Part shown: positions 51,782-60,618 of the stretch, piece by piece | Layout: the number at the start of each line of letters is the position of its first letter | Position numbering within the stretch: the first letter of the stretch is position 1 | NCBI RefSeq assembly: GCF_025755255.1 | Contig: NZ_JALIEB010000007.1 | Location: forward strand, 124,001 to 188,000 | Source of the DNA: Roseobacter sinensis | GTDB taxonomy: Bacteria > Pseudomonadota > Alphaproteobacteria > Rhodobacterales > Rhodobacteraceae | Direction: 5' to 3' | DNA: 64,000 nucleotides | The notes under the pieces: model-generated | Told to the model about the DNA's origin: nothing | Database searches by the model: none | Seen by the model: the letters and a program-made list of their open reading frames with translations, nothing else | Translations under genes and position numbers: made by a program

Positions 51782-52969
51782 ATGCGCCAGGCTGGCAGAC
51801 ATTTCCTGCAAATCCCGGGCCCGAGCGCTGTGCCCGACCGCATTCTCAAGGCCATCGGCCAACAGACGATCGACCACCGCGGTCCGGATTTTGCCGAAGT
51901 GGGCCTGAAGGCGCTTGACGGTATGAAGACGATTTTCAAGACCAAGCAGCACGTCTTCATTTTTCCGTCCTCCGGTACGGGGGCATGGGAAGCGGCCCTG
52001 GTGAACACCGTGTCGCCGGGCGACAAAGTCTTGATGTTCGAGACCGGCCATTTCGCGACGCTTTGGAACAAAATGGCGCGGAAGATCGGGATTGATCCCG
52101 AACTTCTGGAGGGGGATTGGCGCGGTGGTGCCGAACCCGATCGCATCGAAGCACGGCTGCGCGAAGACACAGGGCACGAGATCAAGGCGGTCTGCGTTGT
52201 CCACAATGAAACTTCGACCGGCTCGGTGTCCCCCATCGCGGAGGTGCGCAAGGCTATTGATGCGGCGGGGCACCCGGCGTTGCTGATGGTGGACTCGATC
52301 TCCGGGCTGGCCTCGATCGACTTCCGGTTCGACGAGTGGGGCGTCGATGTCTGTGTCTCCGGGTCGCAGAAAGGGTTGATGCTGCCGCCGGGTCTGAGCT
52401 TCAATGCCGTGAGCGAGAAGGCGCTGCAGCACGCCAAATCCAACACCATGCCCCGCAGCTATTGGGATTGGCACGATATGGTCGGTCCCAACAAGAGCGG
52501 CTACTTCCCTTACACGCCGGGCACCAACCTGCTGTACGGGCTGAATGAAGCCATCGACATGCTGCATGAAGAGGGGCTGGACAATGTGTTTGCGCGCCAC
52601 GCCCGTCACGGGGCTGCGACGCGTGCGGCTGTACGCACCTGGGAGTTGGAGGTCCTGTGCGCGCGGCAAGGTCAGGAATCCGGTGTGCTCACCGCGGTGC
52701 TGATGCCTGCGGGCCATTCGGCTGACGCCTTTCGCGCAACGACGCTCGAGCACTACGATATCTCGCTCGGCAACGGCCTGTCCAAGGTCGCCGACAAGGT
52801 GTTCCGCATCGGACATCTTGGTGATTTCAACGATCTGATGCTGATGGCGACGCTGTCGGGGGTGGAGATGGGCCTGACGAAAGCGGGTGTTCCGCATCAG
52901 GCCGGTGGGGCGCAGGCCGCGATGGAGTATCTGAAGGAAACGACGAACGAGCGGGTGGCCGCTGAATAA
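51782..52969 (+). CDS. Class V PLP aminotransferase (serine/aspartate-glyoxylate type)
   Basis: 395 aa from ATG 51782, preceded by GGGAGGA; an upstream ATG at 51755 would include that ribosome site and is rejected. GRHFLQIPGPSAVPDRILKA, SSGTGAWEAAL, DSISGLAS and K197 in SGSQKGLMLPPGL (Schiff-base lysine) identify the serine-glyoxylate aminotransferase family, which includes the aspartate-glyoxylate enzyme BhcA of the beta-hydroxyaspartate cycle. No other Bhc gene is here. It leads the TRAP transporter operon. Confidence 0.92.
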   Translation: MRQAGRHFLQIPGPSAVPDRILKAIGQQTIDHRGPDFAEVGLKALDGMKTIFKTKQHVFIFPSSGTGAWEAALVNTVSPGDKVLMFETGHFATLWNKMARKIGIDPELLEGDWRGGAEPDRIEARLREDTGHEIKAVCVVHNETSTGSVSPIAEVRKAIDAAGHPALLMVDSISGLASIDFRFDEWGVDVCVSGSQKGLMLPPGLSFNAVSEKALQHAKSNTMPRSYWDWHDMVGPNKSGYFPYTPGTNLLYGLNEAIDMLHEEGLDNVFARHARHGAATRAAVRTWELEVLCARQGQESGVLTAVLMPAGHSADAFRATTLEHYDISLGNGLSKVADKVFRIGHLGDFNDLMLMATLSGVEMGLTKAGVPHQAGGAQAAMEYLKETTNERVAAE

Positions 52970-53002
52970 CGCCCCACGCGGGGCACCAAGGGAGGAAGAC
53001 AA

Positions 53003-53983
53003 ATGACAATCAAAGCAACCATTCTGGCCAGTGTGGCGGCGATCGCGATGCCGCTGGCGGCGACGGCTGCGGACCTGACACTGCGCTTCGGCCATGTCGG
53101 CAATCCGGGGTCGCTCTTCGAGGCGTCCGTGAACGCCTTCGCCGAATGTGCGAATGGCAAGCTCGGCGACCGCGCCGAAGTGCAGACCTTTGGCGCAAGC
53201 CAACTCGGCAAGGACCGCGAGCTGCTGCAGAAGCTGAAGTTGGGTCAAGTGCACTTCTCATTGCCCTCGTCGGTCATGTCGTCGGTGGCACCGGAGTTCG
53301 GGGTGTTCGAGATGCCCTACATCGTGCAGGACCGCGACCACATGCGCCGCATTCAGGCTGAACTTGGCGATGTGTTCCAGGAGGCCGCCTTGCGCGAAGG
53401 CTACCGGATCATCGGCTATTTCGAGAATGGCTTTCGCCATATCACCAACAACACCCGTCCGATCAACACGCCCGAAGACCTGCAAGGGATCAAGCTGCGT
53501 ACTCCGAACGGCGAGTGGCGGGTGAAGATGTTCCAGCAGTACGGTGCAAACCCCACGCCCATGGCCTTCTCCGAGGTGTTCACCGCACTTCAGACCAACG
53601 TGATTGACGGGCAGGAAAACCCCTATGCCCAGATCGCGTCTGCCAAGTTCCAGGAGGTTCAGAAGTACCTGTCGATCACGGGCCACGTCTACACACCGGG
53701 ATATGTTCTCGTGGCCGAAAGCCAGTGGCAGAAGTGGCCGGAAGACGTGCGCGCGGATCTCGAAGCCTGTGGTGCCGAGACGCAGGACTTCGTCTATGAG
53801 CATGCGGCCAAGCTCGAAACCGAACTGCTGGATGTGATCCGCGAGGCGGGTGTCGAAATCAACGAAGCCGACAATCAAGCCTTCATCGACGCGTCCGCTG
53901 CGATCTACGACGAGTTTGCCACCACGGTCGACGGCGGCGCGGAATTGATCGAGCGGATTCAGACCCTGGCATCCGGGTCCTGA
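53003..53983 (+). CDS. TRAP transporter substrate-binding protein (DctP family)
   Basis: 326-aa periplasmic protein with a Sec signal peptide (TILASVAAIAMPLAATAA). R166 in GIKLRTPNGEW is the conserved arginine that salt-bridges the substrate carboxylate, and GQENPYAQIASAKF is the DctP signature. It therefore binds a carboxylate-containing compound. It follows a strong ribosome site (GGGAGG) 33 bp behind the aminotransferase gene; the two membrane subunits come next. Confidence 0.95.
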   Translation: MTIKATILASVAAIAMPLAATAADLTLRFGHVGNPGSLFEASVNAFAECANGKLGDRAEVQTFGASQLGKDRELLQKLKLGQVHFSLPSSVMSSVAPEFGVFEMPYIVQDRDHMRRIQAELGDVFQEAALREGYRIIGYFENGFRHITNNTRPINTPEDLQGIKLRTPNGEWRVKMFQQYGANPTPMAFSEVFTALQTNVIDGQENPYAQIASAKFQEVQKYLSITGHVYTPGYVLVAESQWQKWPEDVRADLEACGAETQDFVYEHAAKLETELLDVIREAGVEINEADNQAFIDASAAIYDEFATTVDGGAELIERIQTLASGS

Positions 53984-54089
53984 TCTAACCCACGTGGGGG
54001 GGCCGCTGGTCCCCCTGCTTTCAGCGACGCCGCTCTTTCCGGCACGTTCCTCGGACATCACCGGTGCAACACCACCGGCAGAGGTTTTT

Positions 54090-54632
54090 ATGCTCAAAAC
54101 GCTACGCAACTTCTTTGAGGTCGTTCTCGAGTATTTCGTGATCTTCCTCATGGTGATCCTCACAACCGTTGTGGTCGTCGCTGTAATCTACCGGCTCGTT
54201 GGATCAAGCCTCGCCTGGTACGATGAAATCGCTGCGATCCTGCTTGCGTGGATTACGTACTACGGCTCGGCCTTGGCAGCGCTGCGGCGCCGACATATCG
54301 GTTTTGACTCTGTTCTGCTGTCGATCCCCATGCCCACGCGCATGTGGGCTGTCGCGCTGGCCGAGGGTATCACCGCCGCTTTCTTCCTCCTTCTGGCCTG
54401 GGCCGGATACACGGTGATGGCGATCCTGGGCGGCATGTCCCTGGTCTCTCTCACCTGGGTGCCGATCAGCTTCACACAATCCGTGATCCCAATCGGGGCA
54501 GTGCTCTTCCTGATCTGTCAGGTCCTTAGCCTGCCGGACTACTGGCGCAAGACCGCCGCGGGTGTCTCGCTGGAACATGCTGAAATCGAGGAAGAGGTCG
54601 AAACCGAGATGAAGAAAGCGGGGAACGCCTGA
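54090..54632 (+). CDS. TRAP transporter small permease (DctQ family)
   Basis: 180 aa from ATG 54090 with four TM segments (VVLEYFVIFLMVILTTVVVV; EIAAILLAWITYYGSALAAL; AVALAEGITAAFFLLLAWAG; SVIPIGAVLFLICQVLSL), the DctQ topology, ending in an acidic tail (EIEEEVETEMKKAG). W-Y-D-E-I in SSLAWYDEIA is typical. An earlier in-frame start at 53994 gives a non-membrane extension and is rejected. The stop overlaps the dctM start (TGATG). Confidence 0.93.
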   Translation: MLKTLRNFFEVVLEYFVIFLMVILTTVVVVAVIYRLVGSSLAWYDEIAAILLAWITYYGSALAALRRRHIGFDSVLLSIPMPTRMWAVALAEGITAAFFLLLAWAGYTVMAILGGMSLVSLTWVPISFTQSVIPIGAVLFLICQVLSLPDYWRKTAAGVSLEHAEIEEEVETEMKKAGNA

Positions 54633-55912
54633 TGCTGATGCTGGGGATCTTCATCGCCATGGTCGCGATGATCTGTCTGAACGTCCCGATCGGCGTCGCA
54701 CTCGCTGTTTCCGCTATCGGGGGCCTGCTGGTTCTGGAAGGCACCGGGTCGCTGGTGAACGTCGCTTTGGATATGTACGGCGGCGCGACGAAATTCTCTC
54801 TGATCGCGATCCCGATGTTCGTTCTGGCCGGTGCCATCATGAATGCAGGCGGTATCACGGATAGGCTGATCAACTTTGTCGCTGCGCTGATCGGCTTTAT
54901 TCGGGGCGGGCTGGCCCATGTGAACATCGGCGTTTCGCTGTTCTTCGCCGAGATCTCCGGGTCGGCCGTCGCAGATGTTGCGGCGATGGGGTCTGTCATG
55001 ATCCCGCAGATGAAGAAGCGCGGCTATTCGGGCGCCTTTTCGGCGGCGGTGACCTCATCTTCGGCCTCGCTTGCGATCATCATTCCGCCGTCGATCCCGA
55101 TGATCCTCTATGCGACCTCGGCCAACGTCTCGGTCGAGCAGCTCTTCGTGGCGGGTGTGGTGCCGGGCCTGATGGGGGCCGCGGGCCTGATGGGTGTGGC
55201 CTACTATTTCGCGCGGCGCTACGACCTGCCGCGGGAGGATGCGTTCTCGGGCCGCAGGCTGTGGGAGGCTTTTGTCGACGCTTTGCCCACCTTCGCGCTT
55301 CCGGTGATCATCCTCGGTGGCATCTTCGGCGGGTATGTGACCGCCACCGAAGCGGCCGGGCTGGCAGTCTTGGCCGCGATCGCCATCAGCCTCTGGTATC
55401 GCCAGGTCGATCTGCGGCACCTGCAACGCTCCATGCTGGACGGCGGGATGCAGACCGCTGTCGTCATGCTGCTTGTGGCGGCCTCTGTGGTTATGGGCGG
55501 CTTCCTGACCCGGGCGCAATACCCTCAGGAGCTGGCGGCCGGTATCCTCAGCATCACCGAGAACAAGTGGCTGATCTTGCTCATCCTGAACTTCTTCTTC
55601 CTGATCATCGGCTTTTTTCTGCATTCGGCCGCCGCAATCATTCTGGTCGTCCCGATTGTCATCCCGCTGATCGACGCGGTAGGGATCAACCCTATTCACT
55701 TCGGCCTCGTGGTGACGCTGAACCTCGCCATCGGCCAGCAAACGCCGCCCGTGGCCAGCGTTCTGATCACCGCCTGTGCCGTGGCGCGCGCGAACATCTG
55801 GGATGTCACCAAGGTCAACATCTATTTCATCGCGGTCCTGCTGACCGTCCTGCTGATGTGCACCTACATCCCGTCCATCCCGCTCTTCCTGGTGGACTAC
55901 TTCTACAACTGA
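54632..55912 (+). CDS. TRAP transporter large permease (DctM family)
   Basis: 426 aa, about twelve TM segments. Motifs include FSLIAIPMFVLAGAIMNAGG, SGSAVADVAAMGSVMIPQMK, VTSSSASLAIIIPPSIPMIL and LNLAIGQQTPPVASVL, all standard for DctM, which drives sodium-coupled uptake. Coupled to the DctQ gene by a one-base overlap. About 195 bp without a gene separates it from the convergent FAH gene. Confidence 0.96.
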   Translation: MLMLGIFIAMVAMICLNVPIGVALAVSAIGGLLVLEGTGSLVNVALDMYGGATKFSLIAIPMFVLAGAIMNAGGITDRLINFVAALIGFIRGGLAHVNIGVSLFFAEISGSAVADVAAMGSVMIPQMKKRGYSGAFSAAVTSSSASLAIIIPPSIPMILYATSANVSVEQLFVAGVVPGLMGAAGLMGVAYYFARRYDLPREDAFSGRRLWEAFVDALPTFALPVIILGGIFGGYVTATEAAGLAVLAAIAISLWYRQVDLRHLQRSMLDGGMQTAVVMLLVAASVVMGGFLTRAQYPQELAAGILSITENKWLILLILNFFFLIIGFFLHSAAAIILVVPIVIPLIDAVGINPIHFGLVVTLNLAIGQQTPPVASVLITACAVARANIWDVTKVNIYFIAVLLTVLLMCTYIPSIPLFLVDYFYN

Positions 55913-56107
55913 CGCTCCCCCGACCTGCTTACCGGTTCACAGCGGGCAGGCGCTGAAGTCCCTCTGGATTTCACGTGTGCCTCAAACCTGCCACTGCGCC
56001 GATCTCGGCCGCATTGAACAACTGCTCACGGTCCTTGTCCCCGGGTCGACACCGCTTTCGCACTCGAGGTTGGCAGGCTGTTTCGAAGACTGTTGCTGAT
56101 CGGAGGC

Positions 56108-56791
56108 TTAGACAACCGTGACGGTCAACTCACCGACACCCTCGATGGACGCAACCATGACGTCGCCCCGCTGCACCGCATTCACCCCAGACGGCGTGCC
56201 CGCCATGATGACATCGCCCGCGGCAAGTTCGAAGTACTCCGAGAGGTACGAGATCATCTCCGGCACTTTCCAGATCATCTGGTTCAGATCGCCGTCCTGG
56301 CGCGGTTCACCGTTCACGGCGAGTGCTATGTGCCCATGATCGGGGTGACCGACGTCGGCAACCGGGCGCAAGGGGCCGACCGGGCCGGACCGTTCGAACG
56401 CCTTTCCGATCTCCCAGGGGCGGCCCATCTTCTTCATCTGGCCCTGCAGGTCGCGCCGGGTCATGTCGAGGGACACGCCGTACCCCCAGACGTGATCGAG
56501 CGCCTGGTCCACTGGGATGTTCCGGCCGCCCGACTTCAGAGCGACAAGCAGCTCCACCTCGTGATGGACATCCGATGTGTGCGGTGGGTAAGGAAACGCG
56601 CCCGACGGATCGAGATTGTTCGGGTTCTTCTGAAAGAAGAAAGGAGGCTCGCGGTCGGGGTCGTGCCCCATCTCCACCGCATGGGCCGCGAAGTTCCGTC
56701 CGATGCAATAGACACGCCGGACGGGGAACGTGCCGCCGCCCTCGGTGGGAATGACATGCACCTGAGGCGCGGGAATAACATGATCGGCCAT
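56108..56791 (-). CDS. Fumarylacetoacetate hydrolase family protein (FAH-1)
   Basis: 227 aa from ATG 56791, which follows AGGAGGAGAGCA; an in-frame start at 56950 lacks a ribosome site. VYCIGRNFAAHAVEMG is the FAH motif, and E78-x-E80 with D109 (GYGVSLDMTRRDLQ) form the Mg/Ca site. Length and the TRRDLQ segment recall fumarylpyruvate hydrolase. It cleaves, decarboxylates or isomerises an acylpyruvate-like substrate. It lies downstream of the second GntR gene on the same strand. Confidence 0.9.
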   Translation of the reverse strand: MADHVIPAPQVHVIPTEGGGTFPVRRVYCIGRNFAAHAVEMGHDPDREPPFFFQKNPNNLDPSGAFPYPPHTSDVHHEVELLVALKSGGRNIPVDQALDHVWGYGVSLDMTRRDLQGQMKKMGRPWEIGKAFERSGPVGPLRPVADVGHPDHGHIALAVNGEPRQDGDLNQMIWKVPEMISYLSEYFELAAGDVIMAGTPSGVNAVQRGDVMVASIEGVGELTVTVV

Positions 56792-56980
56792 TGCTCTCCT
56801 CCTGACCCCTGGGCTGGGCCAAATACCTTGCTTGGACAGCGCCCCATCCTCACCGGCGCGCGGCGGTAGGAAAACGACCCCATCCGCTAGCTTACTCGCA
56901 ATGTCTGCGCGCAATTGGCAAGGGGGTGCGACATGCTTGACGCCAACCATTTTCGTAATTGGTTCAGGCCGCGGGCGATT

Positions 56981-57655
56981 TCACTCGGTGTCCGAGAGGC
57001 TGCCGGGAAGGACCCGGGAATAGACCGATCGCAGGTGACGCCGCATCGCCTCGGCGGCCCGTTGCCCGTCTTTTTGTGAGATGGCCGCGACGATCTCGTC
57101 ATGCTCCCAGAAGCTCGAATAGCCGGGGGCGGGGCCGGTTGTCTTGCGGGGCTGGCCCCAGACGATTGACCGCCGAACCGAATTCAACGTTTCGAAGAAA
57201 TAGAGAAAGAGCTGGTTTCTCGCGGCACGCGCTATGGCATGATGGAGGTGATTATCCCAAGCCTCGTAGGTACGCCAGTCTTCGGCACTCCGGCACCTTT
57301 GCGCACAAAGGCGCATTTGTTCGCAGTCGGATTTGCCCGCGTGCTGCGCGGCGAGGCGGCACAACTCCGGTTCGATCGTGAAGCGAACGGTTACGACCTG
57401 TTCCGGCTTGATCTGGTCGCGCAGGTAGGTCACGTCCTGCAGATTGAGGACGGGTCGCGCGCCGACAAACGTGCCCCGACCCACGTGGCGCCAGATACGG
57501 CCCTGGGCCTCGAGCTCCGACAGAGCCTTGCGCAACTGGTTTCGCGTCGTTCCGAGACGCTGGCACAATTCGCGTTCAGGCGGGATCCGATCATTGTGCC
57601 GATAGCCCGCGCTGTCGATCAGATCACGAAGCCTCTGTGTGAGATCAACTGCCAT
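56981..57655 (-). CDS. GntR-family regulator (FadR/FCD subfamily), second copy
   Basis: 224 aa. HTH at the N-terminus (YRHNDRIPPERELCQRLGTT, then RNQLRKALSELEAQGRIWRH) and an FCD domain with DNHLHHAIARAARN. It is divergent from FAH-2 and upstream of FAH-1, and only distantly similar to the GntR at 48.1 kb. The intergenic dyad 57693-57713 is a good operator candidate for control of the FAH-2/ABC operon. Confidence 0.92.
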   Translation of the reverse strand: MAVDLTQRLRDLIDSAGYRHNDRIPPERELCQRLGTTRNQLRKALSELEAQGRIWRHVGRGTFVGARPVLNLQDVTYLRDQIKPEQVVTVRFTIEPELCRLAAQHAGKSDCEQMRLCAQRCRSAEDWRTYEAWDNHLHHAIARAARNQLFLYFFETLNSVRRSIVWGQPRKTTGPAPGYSSFWEHDEIVAAISQKDGQRAAEAMRRHLRSVYSRVLPGSLSDTE

Positions 57656-57692
57656 CGCCGCACTCCACCCAATTCGGTGATTGGTTGATTGA

Positions 57693-57713
57693 TTGACGAG
57701 TCGAGTTCGTCAA
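57693..57713. promoter_or_regulatory. Candidate operator of the second GntR
   Basis: TTGACGA-GTCGAGT-TCGTCAA, perfect 7-bp arms with a 7-bp spacer, 38 bp upstream of the GntR start and 83 bp upstream of FAH-2. The TTGACG arm could also overlap a -35 element. The link to the regulator is by position. Confidence 0.6.
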
Positions 57714-57795
57714 ACTGAACCATAGCAGGTGTGGCGGCGAGTCGCAGGTCACGCGTCCCGGCGCCGCAACCCCCAGCACGAGGGAGGAGAGCCGA

Positions 57796-58722
57796 GTGCG
57801 ACTGGCAACGATATCCGTGGACGGTCGGAACCTCTGCGGAGCAGTTCTGGAAGATGGCAACATACTGAATATCGCTCAGGCGGCGCGAAATCTTTCGGAC
57901 CCCGGTGCCAGCGCGCTTCGCACAGGGTCCATGCTGGACCTCATCGAATGTGGGCCGGACGCGCTGGCGGCAGTGCGGGCGCTGATGGCCGAGGCGGATG
58001 CGGGCCAAAACGCTGACGCCATCGTGCCGGCGGATACTGCCTTGAACGCCCCCATTCCCGCACCACGCAAGAATGTGCTCTGCGTCGGGCGGAACTACGC
58101 GGAGCACATTGCCGAAGGCGACCGCGCGCAAAAACAGAACGTCGGTGTGACGGAGTATCCCGTTTTTTTCACCAAGCCACCGACAGCAGTTGTGCCACCG
58201 GGCGGCGACATCCTGATTTTTCCAACTGTCTCGACGAACATCGACTACGAGGTGGAGCTTGCTGTTGTCATCGGAACCGCGGGGCGCAACATCACCAAGG
58301 CCGATGCCATGGCCCATGTCTTTGGCTACACGATCCTCAACGATATCAGCGCCCGCGACATCCAACGCCGCCACGGCGGCCAGTACTTCAAAGGCAAGGG
58401 GCTTGATGGCTCCTGTCCAATCGGCCCGTGGATCGTGACGGCCGATGAGATCGGCGATCCGCATGACCTTAACATCGGCCTGACAGTGAACGGCGAACAG
58501 CGCCAGGACGGAACCACGAAGGATATGATCTTCGATGTTCCGACGCTGATCGCGTCGCTCTCTGAAGGCATGACGCTGGAACCCGGCGACATCATCGCGA
58601 CCGGTACACCATCGGGCGTCGGCTACGCGATGGAGCCGCCGCAGTTCCTCAAGAACGGCGACAGGATCGTCTGCGCAATTTCCGGGATCGGCACGCTCAG
58701 CAACACTGTGCGCACCGTATGA
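57796..58722 (+). CDS. Fumarylacetoacetate hydrolase family protein (FAH-2)
   Basis: 308 aa, GTG start at 57796 after GGGAGGAGAG. An N-terminal domain (MRLATISVDGRNLCGAVLED) precedes the catalytic FAH domain: LCVGRNYAEHIAEG, metal ligands E152-x-E154 (DYEVELAVVIG) and D183 (LNDISARDIQ), and ATGTPSGVGYAMEPPQFL. This resembles 2-hydroxyhepta-diene-dioate isomerase/ureidoglycolate lyase-like enzymes. It leads a plus-strand operon with the ABC importer, and is clearly different from FAH-1. Confidence 0.93.
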   Translation: MRLATISVDGRNLCGAVLEDGNILNIAQAARNLSDPGASALRTGSMLDLIECGPDALAAVRALMAEADAGQNADAIVPADTALNAPIPAPRKNVLCVGRNYAEHIAEGDRAQKQNVGVTEYPVFFTKPPTAVVPPGGDILIFPTVSTNIDYEVELAVVIGTAGRNITKADAMAHVFGYTILNDISARDIQRRHGGQYFKGKGLDGSCPIGPWIVTADEIGDPHDLNIGLTVNGEQRQDGTTKDMIFDVPTLIASLSEGMTLEPGDIIATGTPSGVGYAMEPPQFLKNGDRIVCAISGIGTLSNTVRTV

Positions 58723-58783
58723 CGCCCCTCCAGCGCCGAGACGCGCGGCGCACGGGGCAAACGCAATTGGGAGGAGAAGAACC

Positions 58784-59812
58784 ATGATGAAGAGAAGAAC
58801 GTTTACCGCATCGCTGCTGTCAGCGCTGCCGGCCACCAGCCTGATCGGAACGCGGGCTTTTGCGCAGGGCTTGCGCGATATCACATTTGTTCAGCCGAGC
58901 CCCTCGGCGATCAACTCGTTCCCGGTCTTCGTGGCGATCGGCGAAGGCTTTTTCGAGGAGGAAGGTCTGAATGTGACGGTCGAGGCGATCAATGGCTCTG
59001 GCGCTGTGCTGCAGGCCCTCTCCGCGGGCCAGGCGCATTTCGGACGCCCCGGCCCGGGACCGCTCATCGCGGCCCGGTCACGCGGTGTGGATGCCGTGCA
59101 CATCTACAACGTTGCGGCCCGCAGCAACTTCGGGATCGCCGTACAGGAGGACTCCGAGTATCAGGCCATTGAGGATCTGCGCGGCAAGGTGATCGGAACC
59201 GGCACCGCCGATGGCGCCGAGGTGGGGTTCGCCCGCAACGTGCTGACGGGTGCGGGGATGACAGAAGGCGAAGACTTCCAGTTCCTGACCGTCGGCGATG
59301 GCGGACCGGCGACGGCAGCCTTCCTGAACGGCGAGATCGACGCCTATTCCGCCTCGACCGCGGACACGGCGATCCTCAATCAGCGCGGCATGAAGGTGCG
59401 TGACATCACGCCCGCAGAGTTCGGGCGCTTCTTCGGCAACGGCATTGCGACGATGGCAGAGACCATCGAAAACGACCGCGCGCTCGTCGAAGGCTGGAGC
59501 CGCGCCTTCGCCCGAGGCCATGCCTTCGCGCTGAATGATGCGAACCGCGAGGCGGTGCTGGGTCATCTTGCCGAGGGCAATCCGCAAGAAGGTGAAGACA
59601 AGGAATTTCAGTCGGCCTTGTTTGACGCCGTCCGGTCCAAGACCATCCCGCCCGAAGGAAGCCCCTACCTTGGCTGGTATCCGGCCGAAGTCTGGGCCGA
59701 ATGGCAGGACGCGCTGGTTGCGGGTGGCGAAATCTCCGGGCCGCTCGATGATCTCGATGCCGCTTGGACAAATGAGTTCGCAGCTCTGGGAAGTGAGGCC
59801 GCAGGCGGATGA
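58784..59812 (+). CDS. ABC transporter substrate-binding protein (NMT1/SsuA-like)
   Basis: 342 aa. The leader MMKRRTFTASLLSALPATSL has a twin-arginine-like KRRTFTA motif, suggesting Tat export. The mature part (ITFVQPSPSAINSFPVFVAIGEGFFEEE, seen in VFVAIGEGFFEEEGLNVTVE) is of the NMT1/THI5-like fold used for pyrimidine, nitrate, taurine or sulfonate import. The ligand is unknown. The stop overlaps the ATPase start (ATGA). Confidence 0.9.
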   Translation: MMKRRTFTASLLSALPATSLIGTRAFAQGLRDITFVQPSPSAINSFPVFVAIGEGFFEEEGLNVTVEAINGSGAVLQALSAGQAHFGRPGPGPLIAARSRGVDAVHIYNVAARSNFGIAVQEDSEYQAIEDLRGKVIGTGTADGAEVGFARNVLTGAGMTEGEDFQFLTVGDGGPATAAFLNGEIDAYSASTADTAILNQRGMKVRDITPAEFGRFFGNGIATMAETIENDRALVEGWSRAFARGHAFALNDANREAVLGHLAEGNPQEGEDKEFQSALFDAVRSKTIPPEGSPYLGWYPAEVWAEWQDALVAGGEISGPLDDLDAAWTNEFAALGSEAAGG

Positions 59813-60618
59813 TCGCAGCGGCCGAACAGGGCTTTTCCGGCGCGTCTGTGGGCGCGCCGGTCTACGAGCTGACCCGTGTCAGCAAGACCTATGCGCGCAA
59901 CCTCGTGGTGGCGCTCGAGGATGTCACCCTGACGCTGCGCAAGGGCAGCTTCACCTCCGTGATCGGGTCCAGCGGATGCGGAAAGTCGACCCTGCTCAAG
60001 ATTATGGCGGGCCTGATCCCGCCCTCCAAGGGACGCGTCATGCTGCAAGGTGAGCCTGTGACCGGCCCGCGCAGGGACATCGGCATGATGTTCCAGCAGG
60101 CGACCCTCTTTCCCTGGAAGACAGCGGTGGAGAACATCGTCCTTCCTATTGAAATTCGCGATGGCAAACCCGCCGCCGAGAAGGCGAAGGAGAAGGCCCA
60201 CGCGCTTTTGGACATTGTTGGGCTCACCGGTTTTGAAAACGTCTACCCCAATGAGCTTTCCGGGGGCATGGCGCAACGCGCCTCGATCTGCCGGATGCTG
60301 ATCACCGAACCGGCAGTGCTTCTGCTGGATGAACCGTTCAGCGCGCTGGATGAACTGTCCCGCGACATGATGAACATGGAGTTGCAACGGATCTGCCGCG
60401 AGCAGCAGGCAACGGCTTTTCTCGTCACCCATTCGATCCAGGAGGCGGTGATCCTCTCTGACGAAATCGTTGTGATGAAGCCACGCCCCGGGCGGATCGC
60501 CGAGGTCGTCCCGGTCGATCTTCCTCGCCCACGCACGCTCGACATGATGACGACCCCGAAGTTCGGCGAGATCGTCGACTACATCCGCGGCATGCTGGAT
60601 AAGGGAGAGGACATGTGA
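59809..60618 (+). CDS. ABC transporter ATP-binding protein (SsuB/TauB-like)
   Basis: 269 aa. Walker A is GSSGCGKST, Q-loop MMFQQATLFPWK, signature LSGGMAQRASI, Walker B VLLLDEPFSALDE and switch LVTHSIQEA. This subgroup serves NMT1-type importers. The start overlaps the binding-protein stop and the stop overlaps the permease GTG start, so the three are translationally coupled. Confidence 0.95.
   Translation: MIAAAEQGFSGASVGAPVYELTRVSKTYARNLVVALEDVTLTLRKGSFTSVIGSSGCGKSTLLKIMAGLIPPSKGRVMLQGEPVTGPRRDIGMMFQQATLFPWKTAVENIVLPIEIRDGKPAAEKAKEKAHALLDIVGLTGFENVYPNELSGGMAQRASICRMLITEPAVLLLDEPFSALDELSRDMMNMELQRICREQQATAFLVTHSIQEAVILSDEIVVMKPRPGRIAEVVPVDLPRPRTLDMMTTPKFGEIVDYIRGMLDKGEDM

Noticed and set aside
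51782-52969. Beta-hydroxyaspartate cycle operon (bhcABCD)
   Set aside because: Only an aminotransferase of the right family is present; no dehydratase, aldolase or iminosuccinate reductase gene is visible nearby.
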